This document shows positions 21,801-32,480 of a DNA stretch of 64,000 bases, piece by piece. Location of the stretch: assembly GCA_030710605.1 (NCBI GenBank), contig CP092863.1, forward strand, positions 106,440,099-106,504,098, given 5' to 3'. A program made the position numbers and the translations under genes. The notes below the pieces were generated by a model. That model was given only the letters and a program-made list of their open reading frames with translations, did not search any database and was not told the origin of the DNA. Positions within the stretch are counted from its first letter, which is position 1, and every line of letters starts with the position of its first letter. Source of the stretch: Cordylochernes scorpioides. Lineage: Eukaryota; Arthropoda; Arachnida; Pseudoscorpiones; Chernetidae.

Positions 21801-24800
21801 CTGCACACAACACACACAATCATGTTCTTTCTGTATAGAGTAGAACTACCTCTCTGTAAAAGACAACACTTAATTGCAGAGCCCAAGTGTTCTTTAGGGA
21901 GAGATGTCCTCTTACTGGAGAGTTGCTAAATTGTAAAAATAATTTTGCAAATGAAAATTGTTCTTTGTGGAGAGGTGTTGTCTAGCGTGAGTGTCCTCTC
22001 ATATAGATGAGTGTAGGGCTGAATTCGTTGTTATTCCACACCACTGATAGGACTATACTTAATAGAACCAGAGTTTCTCCTGTACCAGCTGTGCTTACAT
22101 CCTAGGATCGATATGACCACCCAGAAGTTGACACTCATAAGTGCCACCTAGTTTTCCAGCCAGTAGGAACTGGTGCATTCTCTATATACAGAGCGGCCAT
22201 TTGGTATGGCTCCTTGCGCCTGACTTTTTGGTCTTGCTCTATAGGGTCAACCAATAAATCCACAGGCGTCTTTCGAGCTGTGATTACAGTGGAGTGGACC
22301 CAGGAGGAACCCTGAACTCTAATGAAGTCTGCCTTCATTGAAGTTTATATAAATTCTAAGCATCAGAAAGGAGGAAGTTTTGCAGAGAACTGACCTTGCA
22401 GGCTGCCGGGACAAAGAACGGAGCGTCTGTCTCTAACAAGAGCTTATCGAGGGGCACCAGCCGAGCCACCTGGTGCACTGTGGTGGCGGAGGTGAAGGTC
22501 ACCAGGGGGGTGAGGCCGATACACAGCTGGGGGAAGTGCTGGAACCACTGCCCCGCCTCCTCCCACGTCCCTGTGAAGCAATGGAGGTGGATCCTGTAGT
22601 CACTGGGTACCAGCTGCCACAACACACCACTTGTTGTTTTTGTGTTCAAACTCAACCCTGACAATCTTTGTGGTAATCCAACACTTGGGATTGTTGTGAA
22701 ACTACTTGGGCGTAGTGTAAATATGCAACAATGTAACGTGGCCTACCTCTTTGATGATGGCGAAGGTGTCTTGGAAAGCATCCCGGCAATGGATAACCAG
22801 GGGTAAGCCTCTTCTCACAGCTATCTTTAGTTGGGAGCGGAAGACATTGTGTTGGATCTCTGGTTTGACGCTGTTCCTGAGGACAACAAACAACAACAGT
22901 CAGAAATCAGAGGGAGTGGTGATGATGGGTGGCCATTTTACTTACTTGTAGGAGTAGTCGAGGCCAATCTCCCCGAGGGCCACCACGCGATGGTGACTCA
23001 AGGCTTGCTCCAGACTGGCCTCAGACCAGGAGTCGTAGCGATAAGCATGGTGGGGGTGGCAGCCAAAGGAAGCCCATACCTTGGGACACTCCAGGATCGG
23101 CATCCACATGGACTTCTGCCACAGCATTAGGAAAAGTCAGCATTTACTGGTCCCAACATCAGAACAGTAACAAAGAAACCTGAGTTCAGCTCATTGAACC
23201 CTGAAAATTCTAAATATTTTTCATATAATGTTGTGTTAAACACAAGGTAATAAGACCAAATCCAAATAAATGAATAGTATGTGACGTTTCGGTAACAGCG
23301 TTGTTACCATCTTCAGACAAAAATACTGAATGAGAAATTTTTTACCACAGCATGGTTTAAATAGTTACTGTTATCGGTGTATAAACAAGAGAGCAGATAA
23401 GAAGAAGATAATTTTCTGAGAAACACAGAATCTGCTATCTAGTTCACACACTGATAACAGTAATTATTTAAACCATGCTGTGGTAAAAAATTTCTCATTC
23501 AGTACTTTTGTCTGAAGATGGTAACAACGATGTTCCTGAAACATCACACACTATTGATTTATTTGGATTTGGTCTTATTACCTTGTGTTTACCTTTTTTT
23601 AAATACATACACTCATGGACTAAAGTAAGTGGAAAGTCTTTGATGTCTCCAGTCGTCCATTTTTTAAGGAGATGGAGGCAATTTTGTTCCCAATTTGTAA
23701 GTGGTGTATTGAGTTATAAGTAGCAATCCATTAAACCACTAAAATGATCAAGGAAGCCTCTACCTGGAGATCTGTGTGAGAAAAATAAAAAAAAAACATC
23801 AAAATATTTTATGAGATTGCTCCTTGAGTAACTTCACAAAAGATGGATCGACCTTTTCTTCTTATCTCCACACTGGGTGAAGTAGAATGTGTCTGCCTTT
23901 GTCATCAAGACTGGGAGCACTACTCAGTGGCAGGTTGACTTAGCTCCAAAAGAAATGGCCGCCTCTGACATGAGGAACAGACGCCATGTGCAGCCGCTCC
24001 TAACATGGAGTACAAACGGATCAACCTTTTGAAATATTTCAATGTTCTTTCTCTGTTTTTTTTACATGTGTAGACATGTGGTGCTACTTACAGTAAAAGC
24101 AGTCACCTACTTCTACCCACCATGATTATCATGGCCTGTACCACGTGTACTAGGGATAAGCAAAAAAAAAAAGAAAATGTTCTCTCTCTCACACAGATCT
24201 CTGATATAATAAACCTCTTAGTAAAGGTCAACCCTTAGTAGCAGAGCCAAAATGTCCTTTAGGGAGAGAGGTGTCCTCTAGTGAGAGGTTCTACTGTACT
24301 ATGTACTTTCTTTATCATCTTAAAACGCATAAGCATAAAAAGATGCTTATGCGTTTAAACCTATTATTAAGAGTTCCTAATTGTTTTTCATCTTTGTAGG
24401 TTTAGGAGTTGTGCACCAAACATCTATGAAATTATTACAGGATATTTTAAACACTTAAGGTACTTTTCCAAAAAGTTTCTAAACTTCTAAAAGTTTCTAG
24501 CATTGGCAAGCTTTCGAGTTAAAGAACTCTTCCACAAGCATTTCTTCCAAATATATACAAGGGCTTTTTTTTTACGAATATTTATTTGTAAAACCTCTCT
24601 AAAGTGACCCCCAATGGGACTGAACCTGTGGTTCACTATAGCCATGGTTTGTTATAGCCATAGTTCACTGTATTATAAAATGGGAATTATATTTCAAGTT
24701 TGTTATAAGGGAAGGTTCGTTATATCCCGGGTTCATTTTAGTTAGATTTTACTGTACTTGGAAGAAACGTAGAACTCTTCTGTACGTATAAGAATTCTTA

Positions 24801-25797
24801 AACTCGAAAGCTTGCCAATGCTAATAAATTAGAAAAGAATCTTTTTGCAGAGTGCTTGTGATTACGTATTTAAAAGTATGTTCTGCACAATTTCTGCAAT
24901 GTGATGGAATTTCAAGGATAATGAAAGGAAGGTAAGACAATAAAAGGGAGGGGGTTGACTGACCTCAGCGAAGGTTTCAGGATTACAGAAGATGGCCACA
25001 CAGCCGCCATAGTTGGATGGGAAGGTGTCCTGATGCTGGAGCTGGAATTCCTCAAAGGACTTGGTGAAGGAGAGCTTGTTGAAGAGGAAGTCCAGGTGGC
25101 AATGAGAGTCTATGAAGTCAATGTCCTTCGGGATCTGGTCCAGAAGATGTCTGTACCTCGGCAGAGCTGAGATCTCTGAGGCTTTCCAGCCTTTGAAGGT
25201 ATCTGAGAGGATGATTTCTGAGGCTACGAGCTTCGCCCCGGATTCTGTTGAGAGATTGGTGCAGCTACGGCTGGTCCTGCGTGAACATAACTTGGCTGAG
25301 GACTGTTGATCCGGGGAGTCCACCTCTAGCAGGGATTTTGCGAAGTCTTCTTTGTACTCAAAGGAAAGCTCTAGAAGTTCTTTATTGAAGAAGGCCGGGC
25401 TATCACCAATGGAATCCTTAGGTGGGGATTTGTCAGTGGAGGTGCCTACTGTTCCTAGCTGAGGTTCGCTCCTACTCTGCCTGGCTGCTGCTGCTGACTT
25501 GTGCAAATTTTGCTGGAGCAGCTGGTGGTAAGACAGGGAGAATGTCTGTTTCACTGCCGCCCCTTCTTTGTACTTCTGGGTTACCAGGATGTCTGCGCGG
25601 GTGAGCTTCGCAGGATTTCTGTGGGATCTCTGCCCCATCTTCTTCTCATTGCGCATCCTTTTGCTCGCTCTCTCTCCTTCGGGGGAGGAAGTGCTTTGGT
25701 GTCGTTTAACGGGAGCAAGGCAAATTCTCTTCTTTGGGTGGGTCCTGTACAAAACCACTTTAAGACTGACGTCTTCCACAGAGGAGTAATAGAGCAA
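21666..25797 (-). CDS. TATDN2: TatD-family metal-dependent nuclease, TATDN2-like, five exons
   Basis: Joined exons (minus strand): 25797-24964, 23115-22946, 22876-22747, 22613-22395, 21800-21666. All have GT-AG borders and compatible phases, giving up to about 495 residues. The first 220 residues are polar and basic and probably disordered, as in vertebrate TATDN2. The TatD barrel follows with every metal ligand motif: DSHCHLDFL (HxH), GEIGLDYSY (Glu), LVIHCRDAF (His), LHCFTGTW (His) and LLETDAPFF (Asp). The family removes nucleotides from DNA or RNA ends using divalent metal. The 5' end is uncertain: the open frame has no ATG before residue 48 (ATG at 25656), and a pyrimidine-rich AG at about 25773 suggests an acceptor, so a first exon may lie upstream. 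The C-terminus RATRQNTARIYLI matches TatD ends. The introns carry MITEs and SINEs. Confidence 0.88.
21838..22012. repeat. Pogo-like MITE family A in an intron
   Basis: It begins near TAGAGTAGAACTACCTCTCT and carries TAATTGCAGAGCCCAAGTGT, CTTACTGGAGAGTTGCTAAA and GTGAGTGTCCTCTCATATAG. It lies in intron 4 of the TATDN2-like gene. Confidence 0.65.
22395..22613 (-). CDS. TATDN2: TATDN2-like, exon 4
   Basis: Acceptor TGGCAG|CTG, 73 codons, donor AAG|GTCAGT. It holds HLHCFTGTWEEAGQWF and LDKLLLETDAPFFVP, the third His and the final Asp ligand regions. Confidence 0.9.
22747..22876 (-). CDS. TATDN2: TATDN2-like, exon 3
   Basis: Acceptor TCCTCAG|G completes the Lys codon of exon 2. It encodes FRSQLKIAVRRGLPLVIHCR with the metal-binding His. 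Donor GAG|GTAGGC, phase 0. Confidence 0.9.
22946..23115 (-). CDS. TATDN2: TATDN2-like, exon 2
   Basis: Acceptor GTGGCAG|AAG and donor ACAA|GTAAGT. It encodes WASFGCHPHHAYRYDSW and ALGEIGLDYSYK, which contains the catalytic Glu. It ends two bases into a Lys codon. Confidence 0.9.
23235..23592. mobile_element. Foldback element F1, longest-armed copy
   Basis: Arms of about 150 bp run from AACACAAGGTAATAAGACCA to GTTACTGTTATCGGTGT and return inverted through GATAACAGTAATTATTTAAA to GGTCTTATTACCTTGTGTTT. Both arms hold the TTACCATCTTCAGACAAA / CTGAAGATGGTAACAACG pair. It lies in intron 1 of the TATDN2-like gene. Confidence 0.7.
23850..24015 (-). repeat. SINE-like repeat S1 fragment
   Basis: The minus strand carries GGCGGCCATTTCTTTTGGAG, CTGAGTAGTGCTCCCAGTCT and GGCAGACACATTCTACTTCA, ending in TGGAGATAAGAAG. 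The 5' half is missing. It lies in intron 1 of the TATDN2-like gene. Confidence 0.6.
24066..24166 (+). repeat. SINE-like body S3 fragment
   Basis: It carries GTGTAGACATGTGGTGCTAC, TTACAGTAAAAGCAGTCACC and CCACCATGATTATCATGGCC, and ends ACTAGGGATAAGC before an A run. Confidence 0.6.
24470..24830. repeat. Foldback with nested pogo-like MITE
   Basis: Outer inverted arms are AGCATTGGCAAGCTTTCGAG near 24511 and its complement CTCGAAAGCTTGCCAATGCT near 24803. Between them, about 24592-24754, lies a unit with ends AAAACCTCTCTAAAGTGACC and its inverted partner TTTAGTTAGATTTTACTGTA, another CAGTAAAA-type MITE. Confidence 0.55.
24964..25797 (-). CDS. TATDN2: TATDN2-like, 5'-most recognised exon
   Basis: It encodes the disordered basic leader and the start of the barrel with DFIDSHCHLDFL and GGCVAIFCNPETFAE. 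The donor is GAG|GTCAGT at 24964, phase 0. The true 5' limit may be 25772 or 25765 if an upstream exon is spliced in; the frame remains open a little further left of the first residue without an ATG. Confidence 0.8.
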
Positions 25798-25833
25798 GCA
25801 TAAAGTTGCATAGCTTTTTTAAAAATTGATATT

Positions 25834-25992
25834 ACAGTATAACTACCTCTCTGTAAAGGACAACACCTAGTGGCAGAGCCATAGTGTCCATTAAGGAAAG
25901 GTATCCTCTTACCAGAGAGTTTCAAAATAAAAAAAATATTAATTTTCATAATGAAAACTGTCCTTTGTAGAGAGGTGTATTCTGACACTGTA
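25834..25992. repeat. Pogo-like MITE family A copy upstream of the TATDN2-like gene
   Basis: It contains ACAGTATAACTACCTCTCTG, AAGGACAACACCTAGTGGCA, CTTACCAGAGAGTTTC and ATGAAAACTGTCCTTTGTAG. The right end is degraded. Confidence 0.65.
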
Positions 25993-26109
25993 TCCCATTT
26001 AAACATTGTACAGGACATGATAATCATGGTAGGTATGGGCTTCGCAACCGTTTATATTGAAACTACACCATATGTCTACACAATATAGTAGATGGACATT
26101 GCACTTTGG

Positions 26110-26345
26110 AAATGTCAAAAAGCCTTAGTTGGTTGCTTGCAATCCCAAATGGGAAGAATAGAAGATAGGAATCAAGTTTACCTAGACCTTATTCCTAGGA
26201 GGTTGACCTAGTCAAACAGCTAATGATGTGGTTAGGGTTTGTACAGACAATTATACTTGTTTCACATTGGGGAAAACACCTTGTAACCAACCATTCTGGA
26301 AGGTCTTCTTCTTTCTTATCTTCACTCAATCATATCAGGGAATCA
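26110..26345 (-). pseudogene. LINE C-terminal fragment (AAGAAG-tail family)
   Basis: The minus strand reads CTNPNHIISC-like sequence after a Cys pair region and ends in the AGATAAGAAAGAAGAAG tail. A related plus-strand segment lies at 27915-28080. Frames are broken. Confidence 0.45.
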
Positions 26346-26346
26346 A

Positions 26347-26500
26347 GTTTGTAGAATAGGGGTCGGTGGAAGGATGATATAAACCGTTGGTTTTCGACAC
26401 TGCGACCAGGGTTCGATTCCTGCATTGGGCACTTTTTTCTGATTAAAAAAATGCTCCAATGGCCACCAATTCTTGCTTAAAGATAAGAAAGAAGAAGAGT
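26347..26500 (+). repeat. tRNA-headed SINE with LINE-type tail
   Basis: A tRNA-like head has a Pol III B-box-like GGTTCGATTCC and an A-box-like GGTGGAAGGATG about 45 bp upstream. A T run and a short body follow, then the tail AGATAAGAAAGAAGAAGAG shared with the RNase H LINE. No 7-bp acceptor pairing is seen, so this is a SINE rather than a tRNA gene. Confidence 0.65.
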
Positions 26501-26554
26501 ATTGTAAATAATTCTTTACCTGTGTGATTTGTATAACTCTTACACTTTCTAATA

Positions 26555-26870
26555 CAAGAAAATAAGACCTAATCCAAATAATTTATTAGTGTTTGGCGTT
26601 TCGGTAATAGCATTGTCACCATCATCAGACAAAAGAATAAATGAGAAAAAATATCACAACAAGTTCTTAAATAGTACTGTTATCAAGTGTTTAAACAAGA
26701 TAACAGATAAGGGAATAATAGTTTTTTAAGACATTCTTAAATAGTACTGTTATGCTTGATGATGGTAACAATGCTGTTGCCGAAATGTCACACACTATTT
26801 ATTTATTTGGATTAGGTCTTATTTTCTTGTATTATAATCTATAATCCAAATTGTGCTTTATCATCTTACA
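26555..26870. mobile_element. Foldback element, F2 subfamily
   Basis: It carries ACAAGAAAATAAGACCTAAT, GGCGTTTCGGTAATAGCATT, CACCATCATCAGACAAAAGA, then the inverted GATGATGGTAACAATGCTGT and ATTAGGTCTTATTTTCTTGT, followed by the tail ATCCAAATTGTGCTTTATCA. It differs from F1 in the AAATAAGACCTAATCC arm. Confidence 0.6.
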
Positions 26871-26959
26871 CTTTCTCTTATTGGTAAATAAAGTTTATCT
26901 AAATTCAAAGAGGACTCCTCGTCATCATTACCGTGACCTCCAGACTTAAGCCTAGTACT

Positions 26960-27735
26960 CTACAGACAATCACCCCTTCCATGATGAGCAACATTTGTAC
27001 TCCATGTTAGAAGCAGCTGCATCTGTTCATGTCAGATTCGGCCATTTCATATTGGAGCTAAGTCGGAGGACTGCTACTGAGTAGTGCTTCCAGTCTTAAT
27101 GACAAAGGCAGATGCATTCTAAATCATCCAATCATGATGGTTGTCAATCTATACAGGCATGATACCCTAATATGATTGTCGAGTGGAGATAAGTATTGGA
27201 GCTAAGTCGGTGGCCTGCTACTGAATAGTGCTCCAAGTCTTAATGACAAACGCAGATAAATTCTACTTCATCCAATCATGATGGTTGTCAATCTATACAG
27301 GCATGATACCCTAATATGATTGTTGAGTGGAGTTATGTATTGGAGCTAAGTCGGTGGACTGCTACTGAGTAGTGCTTCCAGACAAAGGCAGAGAAATTCT
27401 ACTTCACCCAATCATGATGGTTGTCAAGCTATACAGACATGATACCCTAATATGATTGTCGAGTGGAGATAAGTATTGGAGCTAAGTCAGTGGCCTGCTA
27501 CTGAATAGTGCTCCCAGTCTTAATGACAAACGCAGATAAATTCTACTTCACCCAATCATGATGGTTGTCAAGCTATACAGGCATGATACCCTAATATGAT
27601 TGTTGAGTGGAGATATGTATTGGAGCTAAGTCAGTGGCCTGCTACTGAATAGTGCTTCCAGTCTTAATGACAAAGACAGATGCATTCTACTTCACCCAGT
27701 CATGATGGTGACATTGATCATGATGGCCATTGCTT
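26960..27735 (+). repeat. Tandem array of about 140-bp units derived from the S1/LINE tail
   Basis: About five consecutive units each contain ATTGGAGCTAAGTCGGTGG-like sequence, CTGCTACTGA(A/G)TAGTGCT, GACAAACGCAGATAAATTCT, CAATCATGATGGTTGTCAA and CCTAATATGATTGTTGAGTG. The unit equals the 3' half of S1 through the start of its tail, so the array arose by local amplification of one retroposon copy. Confidence 0.75.
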
Positions 27736-27737
27736 TT

Positions 27738-27837
27738 CACATGTGTAGACATGTGGTGCACTTACAGTAAAAGCAGTCGCCAACTTCAACCCACCATGAT
27801 TATCATGGCCTTTACCACATGTACAAGGAATAAGCAA
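27738..27837 (+). repeat. SINE-like body S3 fragment
   Basis: It carries ACATGTGTAGACATGTGGTG, CACTTACAGTAAAAGCAGTC and CCACCATGATTATCATGGCC. It is inserted between the tandem array and a LINE tail. Confidence 0.6.
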
Positions 27838-28459
27838 ATGATGGTTGTCAAACATCTTTAACAAGCTCTACAAACTTGATACTCTAATATGATTGAGTGG
27901 AGATAAGAAAGAAGAAGACCTTCCAGAGTGGTTGGCTGCAAGGTGTTTTCACCACTGTGAACCAAGTATAATTGTCTGTACAAACCCTAACCACATCATT
28001 ATCTGCTTTGACTCGGCCAACCTCCTAGGAATAAGTATATTTACACCTGAAGATCTACAGAACCAAGTACAGTACATCTGATAAACTGGATGTTCACCAT
28101 TAGACATGAAGCTTCAGCCCAGATAGTTGGAAAAAATTTAGTATGCGACTCCAGGAATCATGGTTACATCAAGAGATGTAAATAAATATTAAATCAATGA
28201 AAATTATTATTGATTTTTGACCATTTTTTTAATCTGCGATTTAAGGGGAGAAAAGGATAATCTAAATAGATATTTAAGATATCAAAAGATTTTTTAGCAA
28301 CAAATATAGGCAGTTTTAAAGAAATATATATATTAGCCAATCAAAAACAAGCTTCTTATATCTGTGAGAGGTGAAAATCATGGCAATATATATCTTTCAA
28401 CCTTCCTTTATTTTTATCTTTATATTAATCTGTTATCATAAAGAGACATTGCAAGCATA

Positions 28460-29569
28460 GGTGAATCCCCAGAATTGGGTACATTTGGTAGGTGGCGCTG
28501 TACGTTGCCACCGCCGTACCTTAGAGGCGTTTTACACGAGTTAAAGATACAATTTTGGATGTAGTGATTTATACATTTCGATCTTTTATATTAATGTATA
28601 TATACTTACTATGCACGAGTTTAAAATATAATTTCGGTGAAATATAATTTCGGTGAATTGTACCAATTTAATTTTAATTCACCAATATAATTTTTAAAAA
28701 GATTTAACAGTTAAAAAACATTTTTTTTATATAAAAAATAAACTTATTTTTCTAAAAACGAACATTATTTTTTTAATTATCTGAAACTAACCTATTTTAA
28801 TTAATGAAACAAACCTTTTTATAACACCTTAAAATAACCTATTTTATAACCTATCAGAAACTAACCTAATTTATATCCGTCTGAAACTAACCTATTTTAC
28901 CTATTGGAATATAACATAACGTCATGTTATTAAAAATGTATTAAACATTTTTTACAAAGTTTATTAATCGCATCTTATACAATATTTGTAAAATAAATAT
29001 AAAACTTGTGTATAAATATATGACTTTAAAATATGCCACTTAAAATATTTTAAACAAAACTATACAGATTTTTTTAATAGAGATAAATAAAAAAATACAT
29101 AATTGATTAGATAAAAAAGTGTGAACCAGAAAGTCTATTTTTAAAAATGTTATTATTTAATATTATAAACGTATTTTAATTTAAATATGAAATTAAAAAG
29201 GTAGTGTAAATATAAATAAGGTTAGTTTTAGATAAGTTGAATTAGGTTAGTTTCAGATAATTAAAAAAATAATGTTCGTTTTAGAAAAATCAGTTTATAT
29301 TTTATTTTAAAAAATGTTTTTTAACTGTTAAATCTTTTTAAAAATTATATTGGTAAATTAAAATTAAATTGGTAAAATTCAAAGTATTTCACCGAAATTA
29401 TATTTTAAACTCGTGCATAGTAAGTATATATACATTAATATAAAAGATCGAAATGTATAAATCACTACATCCAAAATCGTATCTTTAACTCGTGTAAAAC
29501 GCCTCTAAGGTACGGCGGTGGCAACGTACAGCGCCACCTACCAAATGTACCCAATTCTGGGGATTCACC
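28460..29569. mobile_element. Mutator-like (MULE-type) non-autonomous element, 1,110 bp
   Basis: The outer ends GGTGAATCCCCAGAATTGGG and its inverted copy are flanked by a perfect 9-bp duplication GCAAGCATA (28451-28459 and 29570-29578). Terminal inverted repeats extend about 340 bp each, including GTAGGTGGCGCTGTACGTTG and ACTTACTATGCACGAGTTTA. A 9-bp duplication and very long TIRs are typical of Mutator-like elements. The 400-bp middle is AT-rich with no transposase. The arms have diverged by small indels. Confidence 0.8.
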
Positions 29570-29579
29570 GCAAGCATAT

Positions 29580-31600
29580 ATTTATAAAATGCTATTATAA
29601 ATAATATCATTTAATTCTATTTTTAATCCTAAACGTATCTCTCTCTTAACTATAATATAGAACTGGAATTGCTAACATTTAATAATTTAAAATGCTCACA
29701 TAAACATAAATTCAAAGAGAGAATAACATAGAAGTAAATTTTAAATGTCAAAAAAAAAAATGTCCACAAGACCTTAGAACTTTAAAATTATCAATAATAA
29801 AATGTCTCCAACTTGAAATGTTAATAATAAATCGATTTAGCATTTTTATATAAAAATAGAACAGATAATTATCTAAGGTAATTGTATCATGTATTTTATT
29901 TGGTGTATAAACAAACGATCAAAGGTTTATTTATATTTTGGAAGAAAAAAAAAGTGTGATTTTAATTGACTTTGAATTCGACTTTTTGTGGCAGTCAAAA
30001 ACAAATAACATACTTTACTAACTTCAGTCATAAGAAATAATCAGCCATGGTCGTATTAAATAACATTTCTAAGATTTGCTAAAATGAGAGAGAAAATTAC
30101 TTTGGTTTATCCATTTTCAATTTTGTAATTTTGTTTAAACAAATTTTTAAACTTCCCAACCAAAAATAAAAATATGAAAAGCTTGGTCAAAATATTATTT
30201 AAAAATTATTTATGAAAATGAAATTGATTGCATAATTATATCGATATTCCCCCAAAACCTTTTCTGAAAATATATATTTTAAGGTTTATAAATATTTTGA
30301 TAATTTTTGCACCTTTTTAAAAGATATAGAAAAGTTATATTATTTTTTAATATATTATTTCAACCCCAATGTTTTGAAGTGTTAGTATTTCACCTAAATT
30401 AGAGTTTTTCCCTGCACTCTATATTATATATGCCAATTAAATATGTGATGCTGGAGCATATCTAAAAGTTATTTTAATAACTCACCTTGAAACCATGATC
30501 GGAAATAGATTTTTTTTTTTAATTCTTTGAAAAACAAAAAAAGGTTATGTTCGTGGTTAATAGTTTCTTAAAGCGTTGGTCAGTTTTATTGTCGCGTGTG
30601 CTACAGTCTAATGTAATACTAAAATAATGACAAGAATATACATTTATAATTGTCACAGATTGTTATTATTCCCTGAATATATTTTTAAATAATCTTATAT
30701 ATGTGGTGCAATAGCGCGCGCCATCTGTTAAAATAAATTTAAACTATTTTTGGCGCGTATGATTCTTTTTAAAATAAATCCATTTTCTACTGCCCTTATT
30801 TTTATGTATTTTTATATTTTATTCCTAATATACTTCAACTTGGAGTGCTCAAGGAACCTGGGATATAAATATTTCTCTATGAAGTAACACCGTCATGGCT
30901 ACTGCAGCCAATCACTAAACAAGAGCGTCTTCACTCTGAGAATTGCGAATTCCTTCTCAAGGCCAAGCATATGTTTAAGTTCAACGCTGTGTGTCCTTCA
31001 ACTCCATCTTTGAGGACTCCAAGTTCAGCACGCCTAAGAAAAACACATTGGCCACCAAAATTCTACTATTCAATATCCAATTAAAACAGAACTCCTTAAG
31101 TAAGATACTTTCAAAGATGTGAGACTGGGTAAATTTCGCTCATTGGAGAAACCTCAAAACCCCTTCAATCTTATATACCTCAGTTTCAGAAGTGAAGCCA
31201 AGCCTGTCCTTCCAAAGTCCATAGGTAAGGACTCCTTGATTAACCTGGCCTCATCATTGAATCCATGTGGTAGTAAAGTTGAAAGATTCCAAAGCCAATC
31301 CAGAGGAAATCCTCAAGATAGTTCGGAAGGTTGAGCTATCCTTAGCATCTTAAAATGCAGTTGCCTCCATCAAACCAAGCGGCAATATAGTCTTCGATTC
31401 AAAACATTTCAGGGGACAAAACCGTTCATTATCAAAATGTTCACACTGCCTCCAAAGCTGAACTAAAGAACGTCCAATGATCCTTCCAAGATTCTGTCTT
31501 CTCAGAGTAGACAAGGAGGGCCAAAATAAGAATATATGCGAATGTTATGCGCATTTATTTCATGCACTTTCAGATAAACGCTCAATCAAGGTTGTTCATT
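29580..31600. other. AT-rich stretch without a recognisable gene
   Basis: Mostly AT-rich with homopolymer runs. At 30705-30800 there is a fragment with GCGCGCGCCATCTGTTA, GCGCGTATGATTCTTTTTAA and TTTTCTACTGCCCTT, the head of the structured repeat family at 53.6 and 63.8 kb. From 30,830 to 31,560 composition is more balanced, but the only open frame (31119-31334, 71 codons) resembles nothing known to me. Confidence 0.4.
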
Positions 31601-31602
31601 GC

Positions 31603-32480
31603 TCCAGAGAGAGACATTGAGATTGAAACTACTTTATTTAATTTACATATAAGGTTAAATAAGATTATATATATGAACAAATAAGGGTAAAATATAATAT
31701 ATATATATAGTCTTCATTGGTGGCGCCCACCGCGGGAAAGACTCCGCCACTGATGGACTGCGAGAGTTCTCTCCCACAGAATGGGCAGGTCGAGGTATTG
31801 GCTGGCGTTACCCAACTCAAGACCAAGATGGTACTTGTAGATGATAGCCTTTGCTACACTGGTTAGCTTCATTGCCTCGGGATGGAGGCTGACGCAGAAG
31901 AGCCAGGCCTGCAGATTCAGGTGCAAGTCACAGGAAGTGAACACCTCCCAGAGCAGGGTTCGCATGGCTTGGCAACTCCAGTATCTGTGGGTCAGCGCGA
32001 CCCGTCGCTGGACTCACATGCGGCACAGGTGTCACGCCTCGAGGCAGGATGGTAGATTTAGTAGGGCGACATCTGCGTCATGCCCCGAGAAGCAGTCAGC
32101 CCAGGGGATGGAGCGGGGCACATCCACCGCGCAGCAAGCTCGGCAACAGGATGCCCCTGCAGCCGTGCCAAACCCAGTGCCCGTCGCGCCCTCTGGCTGG
32201 TGAGGTAGGTAATGGGGGTTGTCCATCCCCTCAGGACGATGATCTCAGCCTCGTGCTCCACATAATAGCTGGAGTTGGCGCTTTTCTGCAGGAGACGTTG
32301 GCAGATGTCCAGTAGCGTGGCCCGCGTTGAGCGCGCTAGGGCAGGGGCGCAATCGGAGAAGTCACCGACAGTCGCCTGTAGCCAGCAGGTCTGGTGGCCG
32401 CAGGAATCTGTTGTCGCCTCGAAGACGCAGGAACCTCAGGCTGGCGGGATGATGAATCCGATGGTCTAGCTCAAGGACTC
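31603..32480 (-). pseudogene. Retroelement 3' part with conserved unrecognised C-terminal frame, copy 1
   Basis: The minus strand 31965-31714 encodes LHLNLQAWLFCVSLHPEAMK and continues VAKAIIYKYHLGLELGN to a stop. It is followed by AT-rich sequence and AATAAAGTAGTTTCAATCTC, a plausible poly(A) signal near 31630. The same frame with many matching residues recurs at 34332-34123, indicating past protein-level constraint. Sequence further upstream is GC-rich, with several broken frames. I do not recognise the domain. Confidence 0.5.

Noticed and set aside
26347..26430. Possible tRNA gene with GGTTCGATTCC B box
   Set aside because: No acceptor stem or anticodon arm can be formed; a shared body and LINE-type tail and sister copies at 48.87 and 61.7 kb mark it as a SINE.
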